Part shown: positions 59,256 through 64,000 of the stretch, piece after piece
Layout of the letters: each line of letters opens with the position of its first letter
How positions within the stretch are numbered: position 1 is the first letter of the stretch
Position numbers and translations under genes: made by a program
Assembly: GCA_020726505.1 (NCBI GenBank)
Contig: JAHLEZ010000001.1
Location: 3,224,001 to 3,288,000, forward strand
From: Leptodontidium sp. MPI-SDFR-AT-0119
Lineage: Eukaryota; Ascomycota; Leotiomycetes; Helotiales; Leptodontidiaceae
Reading direction: 5' to 3'
Length of the DNA stretch: 64,000 nucleotides
The notes under the pieces: generated by a model
The model's database searches: none
Seen by the model: the letters and a program-made list of their open reading frames with translations, nothing else
What the model was told of the DNA's origin: nothing

Positions 59256-59658
59256 TGTAATAGCACGGATTTCCGTAAGCGAGTAGTACCGGGATCAGGT
59301 GATAATACTCTCTATTAACGCGAATATCGAAGTGAAGAGCCCTTTCCCCGAGGGAAGGTTGCTCTCCTTATATCTTCGATATCGTCTAGGCTATTCCTAA
59401 TTAGACTTAATTACATGACGTATACGTTGCGTACGTATTACGTAGTAGCGTTGTAACGTTACATACGTATTACGTATTAGCGCTACACAGCCTCACTTAG
59501 TCGAATACTAAGTGGGTATATAGCGTAAAGCGCTCAGCTCGAGCCCTGCCGAGCTCCCGAGCGTTACCGAGCTCTACCGAGGCTATTACGTCTCTCGTAA
59601 CGTCTTAGACTAATCCTATTTAGGCATAGTAAATGGAGTGGGAACCACTACCTTTACA
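59256..59658 (-). repeat. 5' LTR of gypsy B, full length (403 bp)
   Basis: TGTAATAGCACGG...CTTTACA, ending at TSD TATAC. The part missing from the left copy (59417-59658) contains CpG-rich ACGTATTACGTA-type subrepeats (59417-59490). As the upstream LTR on the minus strand it should carry the promoter. Confidence 0.93.
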
Positions 59659-59721
59659 TATACTCGCATTGGAATATATTCACATATGCGGCGTAGTACA
59701 TGAACCGGTACTACACCGACA
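59659..59721 (+). repeat. Presumed 3' LTR of host copia, right part
   Basis: Continues the LTR interrupted at 52995: TATACTCGCATTGGAATATA through ACACCGACA, matching 32116-32184. The first five bases are the duplicated gypsy B target. Confidence 0.88.
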
Positions 59722-60475
59722 AATATATAATATATAAAGATAATAAGAGTTTTTTAGAAGGTATAATTAAATAAGATAGTAAGTAAAGGAAAAAGAGCTT
59801 TTTATATAAAAGGAGAATATTATAGGATCGTCTAATCTTGGTAATACTTAGTTAGGCAGGAATACTAGTAATAAGGCTCTGGGCGCTCTTATCCGTCACA
59901 CTTTTTTATATTTTTTATTAACCTTATTAATTACTTAAACAGCCAATGCTTAAATATTCTCGTATACCTCCAATAATACTCTTTTGTATTAGCATTATTA
60001 TAATCTTAAGGTTTCAAAGCCTTTTAATATTTTAAAGTTTTTTTAAAATAAATATTTACTTACTGTGGTGGGGGAGACCCTTAGTTAGTTCTTTATCATA
60101 TAATCGGATAGATTTTTTTTATATAAAAGAGGATAATACTTAAAATCTACTCAATAACTAAGCGCTTTTATAAAAATTTATTAATTCACCTTTTTCTCCT
60201 TCCCTCCCTCGACTTTTATACTCTTTAGATATGTAATATCTCTAGATTTAATTAAATTGCAATTTCCTAACCTAGAATCTCTCCTATACCCCATTATATA
60301 CTACCTCTCTTATTGTGTGGTTATTAGGCTTCGTCCCTCCCACATTACTTCAAGCCTTATTGCAGAAAGCGGGCTACTAAAGGCCCACTACTAATATTAA
60401 AATTTTCGATATATAACTTAGGTTACAATTAGCGCCCCCGGCGTCAACGGCCACCATTAGCCAAAAAAAAAAATC
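59722..60475. other. AT-rich boundary stretch
   Basis: Stops in all frames, no repeat partner found. The last recognisable TE feature ends at 59721. Composition turns ordinary after about 60,480. A poly-A run lies near 60460-60472. Confidence 0.5.
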
Positions 60476-60875
60476 CTAATGATACAACGTTTTAAACAAA
60501 GTAAGAGGTTCGCTTAATCGATTGACAAACACTAGTTATGCAAAAAGTTGTATTGGCCGAGTATGGCTCGCTTGTGAATCCTAACGTAAGCGAATTTTTC
60601 TGGCTTGGCAAGGGGCCAGATCAACAAATGCTTCTTAAGTAAAGGAGAAGGGTATAAACATGATTCGCACCCGCTACGATGGGGCCTCTCAGCTGCAAAA
60701 CAATCCAGAGTAAATTTTATTCACCGTATCAACAATCACATCACAAAGGCACGATTATTTTTACACTCTTCTGTTGAACTTCTAGCTAATAATGCCACCT
60801 AAAACTGAAGAAGATTAAAAACGCCAAATATCTACAGAAAAATATCAGCAGCCGTTAGATCGTAACTAAAATAGT
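60476..60875. other. 3' flank of the DapA-like gene
   Basis: Non-coding by appearance. It should contain the 3' UTR and polyadenylation site of the minus-strand gene. The 65-codon plus frame at 60605-60802 shows no family resemblance and is treated as chance. Confidence 0.5.
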
Positions 60876-61832
60876 CTATGCCTGGTAGGCTTTAGGAGCC
60901 CTGGGAAGTCCTGTGAATGCCATAGCATCGAAAATTTCCTTATCCGCACCATTCTCCAATGGCAACAGCGATGAGCGGACAGTAGCATGACTAAGAATCC
61001 CACGGGCCACCAACGAATGCTTCAAGGCAACAGTTCCCTCCATATGTGAGCCACGGTGGTAGACGGCTCTGGTCAATGGCAAGAGGAGATCATGGATCTC
61101 TCGTGCCTTCTTGTAGTCCTTAGCCTTGCCAGCAGCGATCAGCTCGAGGAGGGGCTCTGGGGCGATGTTTCCGTATCCAACAAGGAAACCGTCAACATCA
61201 AAAGCGGTGTGCAGAAGATACTCGTCGTGACATGAGAGGATCTGGAGTTCTGGACGCTCGCGGCGGATGATGGGGATCTCGACGTCCCATCGACGCATGT
61301 TGCGGACTCCGTTCTTCATGGCGAAAACACCAGGCTGAGCAGAAATGTCGAGCATGGTTTGCAGACTGTATGAAGCTTTGGTGATGTCTGGGTACTGGAA
61401 GAGAATCAAGGGAAGGCCACTCTTCTCGTAGACGACCTTGTAGCGGTCTTGGGGAGCTCCATCTTGGTAGCCGAAACGAAGCCATCCGTGGGATGGATAA
61501 AGGAGACCGGCAGAGGCACCGGCGGCTTTGGCTCGTTGAGCCTCGAGAGCAGCTACTTCGGTTCCTTCAGCGGTGATACCAGCAATCACAGGCACACGTC
61601 CATCGGTTGACTTGACGAACGCTTTGATGACCGCAACCTGCTCTTCTTGGGTGAGGAAGGTACCCTCGCCGGCATGGCCGAGGACCACAAGACCCTTGAC
61701 ACCCTCGATGCTTCCGAGCCACGAGCCAAGACGCTGGATAGCGGCATAGTCGACTGCCCCGTCAGGAGTGAAGGGAGTTACTGGGGCAGGGGTGAGCCCT
61801 CGCATATCGAAACCAACAGCGACTGAGCCCAT
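60876..61832 (-). CDS. DapA/DHDPS-family class I aldolase-like protein (318 aa)
   Basis: A single-exon gene for a (beta/alpha)8-barrel of the dihydrodipicolinate synthase/N-acetylneuraminate lyase superfamily, length typical (~300 aa). The N-terminal strand is GLTPAPVTPF (12-21), the phosphate/carboxylate loop GHAGEGTFLT (52-61; classical DHDPS has GTTGE), and the Schiff-base Lys is K173 in FAMKN. The C-terminal GYGNIAPEPLLEL (219-231) also fits. The usual active-site Tyr of 'LYNVP' is Phe145 in LFQYP. Fungi make lysine by the aminoadipate route, so this is probably a catabolic 2-oxo-acid aldolase or lyase acting in the cytosol, with pyruvate as likely product or partner. Start chosen at the first ATG (61830-61832), preceded by a CTG-repeat leader. 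It is divergent from an MFS transporter gene. Codon use and GC are normal, unlike the TE block. Substrate unknown. Confidence 0.9.
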   Translation of the reverse strand: MGSVAVGFDMRGLTPAPVTPFTPDGAVDYAAIQRLGSWLGSIEGVKGLVVLGHAGEGTFLTQEEQVAVIKAFVKSTDGRVPVIAGITAEGTEVAALEAQRAKAAGASAGLLYPSHGWLRFGYQDGAPQDRYKVVYEKSGLPLILFQYPDITKASYSLQTMLDISAQPGVFAMKNGVRNMRRWDVEIPIIRRERPELQILSCHDEYLLHTAFDVDGFLVGYGNIAPEPLLELIAAGKAKDYKKAREIHDLLLPLTRAVYHRGSHMEGTVALKHSLVARGILSHATVRSSLLPLENGADKEIFDAMAFTGLPRAPKAYQA

Positions 61833-61843
61833 ATTGCTAGTAG

Positions 61844-61864
61844 CAGCAGCAGCAGCAGCAGCAG
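61844..61864. repeat. (CAG)7 microsatellite in the aldolase leader
   Basis: Seven perfect CAG units on the plus strand, CTG on the transcribed-gene strand, ending 12 bp upstream of the ATG. It lies in the 5' untranslated leader, so repeat length would not alter the protein. Confidence 0.95.
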
Positions 61865-62379
61865 TAGTTGTTGTTTGTTTTGAGAAAGGGGCTTTAAGGA
61901 CTAGTTGTGTGGTTTTGTAAAGGCGGAAATTGATTGGGGGATTTTGTAGGATTGAACAAAAAAGGTCCCGAGACTGCTTTGATCTGATTGAGGACTGAGG
62001 ATGGAAGTGTGTGATGAGTGAGTCGATGGAGGGGATTCGTATTCACATAAGTACTTTTCTTGTTCGGATCTTTTACCCCATTGTCCGCCATCGTCGGATC
62101 GTCTCGACGCAAGCCGATAGTCTTCCTCCCCGGACAAACAAAAGTGCGCACACTTGATTCAGCGTCAATTCCATGGAAGTGGTTGCATTCCGCTGAGTTG
62201 CTCTCTTGGCGGACAAAGACAAGTCCGGAACTTGGCAAGTTGGCGCCCCAGACCCCGCATGTGACTGACTCGCGATTCAGGTCAACGTCGAGCGAGACGT
62301 GGACGGAACTCGGAAATCTGTAAACATGGAGACTACAGTATCTGAAGAGTGGCTTGTCATGCTCCAAATGCATTGGTCG

Positions 62380-62402
62380 CACCTAGGTTCACACCTAGGT
62401 TC
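62380..62402. repeat. Twin CACCTAGGTTC motif
   Basis: Two 11-bp direct copies, 12 bp apart, each centred on CCTAGG. A possible binding site for a dimeric regulator of the divergent pair. No factor is known to me for it. Confidence 0.6.
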
Positions 62403-62723
62403 GCACTAATGATTGTGCGCAGTGACGAGGTCTTTCCCTGATTCAGTGATGCCAGTTCATAAATCTCATGATCGTGATTTCCAAGTCAATACTGGCGTCA
62501 GGTCTCGAATCTCTGGGGTCCGGGGCATTCTGAGTGCGGAGAAGATTTTCTGGACAGAGAGACCCCGGTTTCCACTACAAGAAGACGGGAAGATTTCTTT
62601 CAGGATAGCCATTCTCTTCATCAACTCAGTTCAACTTGATACATTTCTGCTTGTCCATCATTGTACTGAGCAATACAGCCTTTCGTGCTCCTTCGCGCTC
62701 AACAGCTGCGACAATCTGTCAAC

Positions 62724-64000
62724 ATGTCGAACACAATGCGGGACGAAAAACCCTCAGCAGTTGAAATCGAAGGAGAGCTAGACGATGAGAAGCCAAGACT
62801 TGGGGACTACTCAGGGGCTGTGGCCAAGACTGATGTTGCTGAAATCGCCTTGGTCCGCAAACTCGACATGAGAATCATGCCAGCGCTCTTTTGCATGTAC
62901 TTTCTGTGAGTGTCACTCTATCCTACAGATTTTATCGCGTCTTATAGCTGATACCTCTTACTCAGAAACAAACTCGATCAGAATGCTCTTGCAAATGCCA
63001 AGCTAAACTCGCTTGAGAAGGATCTCAAGCTGAAAGGGACACAGTACAACACTGCTATCAGCATTCTCTATGTCGGGTATCTGTTTATGCAGATCCCTTC
63101 CAATATGCTTCTATCTTCGAGGAAAATTCGGCCATCCTTGTATATGAGCATGACTATGATGCTCTGGGCCGTGGTTGCAGCAGTCACTGGTGCAGTTCGT
63201 AACTACACGGGCCTCGTTCTCGTCCGTTTCTTCCTCGGTACGTTCTGAATTTTCAAGCTCAAGCCGAGTCTATCAAAAAGCCATGAGCTAACGACGTATA
63301 GGTTCTGTAGAGGCTCCATTTTATCCGGGTGCTCTTTATATCCTCAGTTCCTTCTACACACGCAAGGAGATCGCAACCCGTGTCAGCATTCTTTACGCCG
63401 GCAACATCATCGCAGTTGCATTTGCGGGTCTCATCGCAGCTGCTACGTTCAGTACTCTCGATGGATCTCATGGGCTTTCCGGATGGCGGTGGCTCTTCAT
63501 CATCGAAGGTGTTGTGACCTTCGGCGTTGCTTTCCTCACCCTCTTCCTCCTTCCAGACTACCCCAACAACACCCGTTGGCTGACGGTCGAGGAGCGGGAA
63601 CTTGCCCATGGCCGAATCCTCCGCGATACTGTCGGGCGAGAAGACAGCAAGGGTGTTCGAGCCGGTCTCATGGAGGCTCTCAAGGACCCCAAGCTCTACC
63701 TATTTGCTCTCATGCAGAACATGCATCTCAACGCCACATCATTCAATCAATTCTTCCCATCTGTCGTCAAGGCCCTCGGATACACACCCGTCGTCACTCT
63801 CGTCCTTACTTCTCCACCTACCCTATTCGCTGGGGCTTTCGGTGTCCTCATTGGATGGTCATCGGGTCGATTCAACGAGCGCACATGGCACGTCACTGGC
63901 TGCATGGGCGCAGCCATGATTGGATTCATCATCAACTGCTTCACGCTCAACATTGCAGCGCGCTACATTGCATGCTTTCTCTTTGCCTCGGGCGTGTACA
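62724..64000 (+). CDS. MFS transporter, Anion:Cation Symporter (allantoate permease-like) family, partial
   Basis: A plasma-membrane proton symporter for a small organic anion, by family. Three exons are visible: 62724-62905, 62966-63237 and 63302 to the window end. Intron 1 (62906-62965) starts GTGAGT and ends CAG; intron 2 (63238-63301) starts GTACGT, has a GCTAACG branch site and ends TAG. Splicing keeps one frame for at least 384 codons. The hydrophilic N-terminus is followed by MPALFCMYFLNKLDQNALANA (first membrane helix and ACS signature, usually NFLDRNAIANA), TQYNTAISILYVGY, PSNMLL, RFFLGSVEAPFYPGAL (helix 4) and SGWRWLFIIEG (helix 6 entry). Start chosen at 62724 (TCAACATGTC, A at -3); an in-frame ATG 13 codons upstream is possible. 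The C-terminal half is outside the window. Divergent from the aldolase-like gene. Confidence 0.92.

Larger units (their letters stand above)
52996..59658 (-). mobile_element. Young Ty3/gypsy element (gypsy B), internally deleted, TSD TATAC
   Basis: TG...CA element flanked by TATAC at 52991-52995 and 59659-59663, inserted in an LTR whose uninterrupted sequence is seen at 31923-32184. It carries gag and pol on the minus strand. The right (5') LTR is 403 bp (59256-59658). The left (3') LTR keeps only its last 161 bp (52996-53156) and joins directly to pol, so a deletion removed the integrase, the polypurine tract and most of the 3' LTR. Including a nested 1.3-kb element it spans 6,663 bp. Few RIP changes are visible. 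Confidence 0.93.
31923..59721 (+). mobile_element. Host Ty1/copia element, split by four insertions
   Basis: Two related LTR copies in the same orientation (31923-32184, and 52792-52995 continued at 59659-59721) bracket a plus-strand copia polyprotein: gag, integrase, reverse transcriptase and RNase H in copia order. Removing the inserts (mariner-like 33010-37072, copia 40270-48154, gag-only element 49708-51317, gypsy 52996-59658) leaves roughly 7.5 kb, a credible full copia. The flanking 5-mers are TATAT and AATAT, a weak duplication at best, so joining both LTRs into one element is an inference. All coding parts are heavily RIP-mutated. Confidence 0.7.
61833..62723. promoter_or_regulatory. 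Shared upstream region of the divergent aldolase-like and MFS genes
   Basis: About 890 bp between the two start codons; it must hold both promoters and 5' leaders. Visible items: a CAG/CTG repeat next to the aldolase ATG; an 11-bp direct repeat CACCTAGGTTC at 62380-62390 and 62392-62402, each with palindrome CCTAGG; and ATTGG (CCAAT on the minus strand) at 62371-62375. The open frames here (61894-62382 minus, 62060-62323 plus, 62413-62781 plus) look like chance. No protein resemblance was noticed. Confidence 0.6.

Noticed and set aside
31918..59726. TATAT / AATAT as the target-site duplication of the host copia
   Set aside because: Only four of five bases match, in AT-only sequence, and A/T differences are not explained by RIP. 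Not used as evidence.
60605..60802. 65-codon plus-strand ORF near the aldolase gene
   Set aside because: No start context, intron or family support; lies in the likely 3' flank.
61894..62382. 162-codon and overlapping ORFs in the divergent upstream region
   Set aside because: Overlap each other on both strands and show no protein features; the region fits promoters and leaders.
63259..63953. ORFs antisense or out of frame to the MFS gene
   Set aside because: The spliced plus-strand frame carries clear MFS motifs; the others are shadows.
1..64000. tRNA, 5S or other rRNA genes
   Set aside because: No A/B box pair with cloverleaf and no rRNA-like conserved block was noticed; a covariance-model scan would be decisive.

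Overview
The window looks like a chromosome segment of a filamentous ascomycete (Pezizomycotina). Evidence: short spliceosomal introns, fungal Ty1/copia, Ty3/gypsy, Tc1/mariner-like and Helitron sequences, and pervasive repeat-induced-point-mutation (RIP) style damage (TpA-rich sequence, and repeat copies that differ by transitions in CpA/TpG context). About 60 kb is a transposon graveyard; only the last ~3.6 kb is ordinary gene-bearing DNA. I saw no rRNA, tRNA or CRISPR array.

Layout. 1-2.8 kb: unassigned AT-rich DNA with a perfect 27-bp tandem repeat. 2.8-14.7 kb: minus-strand Ty3/gypsy ruin, interrupted by a 4.2-kb mariner-like element (2904-7106, TA target). 14.7-19.5 kb: RIP-riddled Helitron (Rep-helicase) in one unbroken frame. 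20.1-28.7 kb: large element bounded by 194-bp direct repeats that differ by 14 transitions; its coding content is not recognised. 29.3-30.8 kb: two opposed 302-bp LTRs of one family around a gag remnant. 31.9-59.7 kb: a nested stack. The host is a plus-strand Ty1/copia element. Its gag is split by a second mariner-like copy (33010-37072). Its pol is split by another copia (40270-48154, TSD CTAAT), which itself holds a solo LTR (47225-47524, TSD AGAGA). The end of its pol carries a gag-only LTR element (49708-51317, TSD TTAAC). Its presumed 3' LTR is split by a young Ty3/gypsy (52996-59658, TSD TATAC), whose pol is in turn split by a 1.3-kb miniature LTR element (54892-56205, TSD AAATA).

Right edge. 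After ~60.4 kb composition changes abruptly. A DapA-like class I aldolase gene (60876-61832, minus) and an Anion:Cation Symporter family MFS transporter gene (62724 to beyond 64000, plus, three visible exons) are divergently arranged around an ~890-bp shared upstream region. They may form a small uptake-plus-catabolism pair; the substrate cannot be read from the sequence.

The order of insertions follows from the nesting and target-site duplications, and the amount of RIP damage agrees: host copia, mariner and inner copia heavily mutated; gypsy, TRIM-like element and solo LTR nearly clean.
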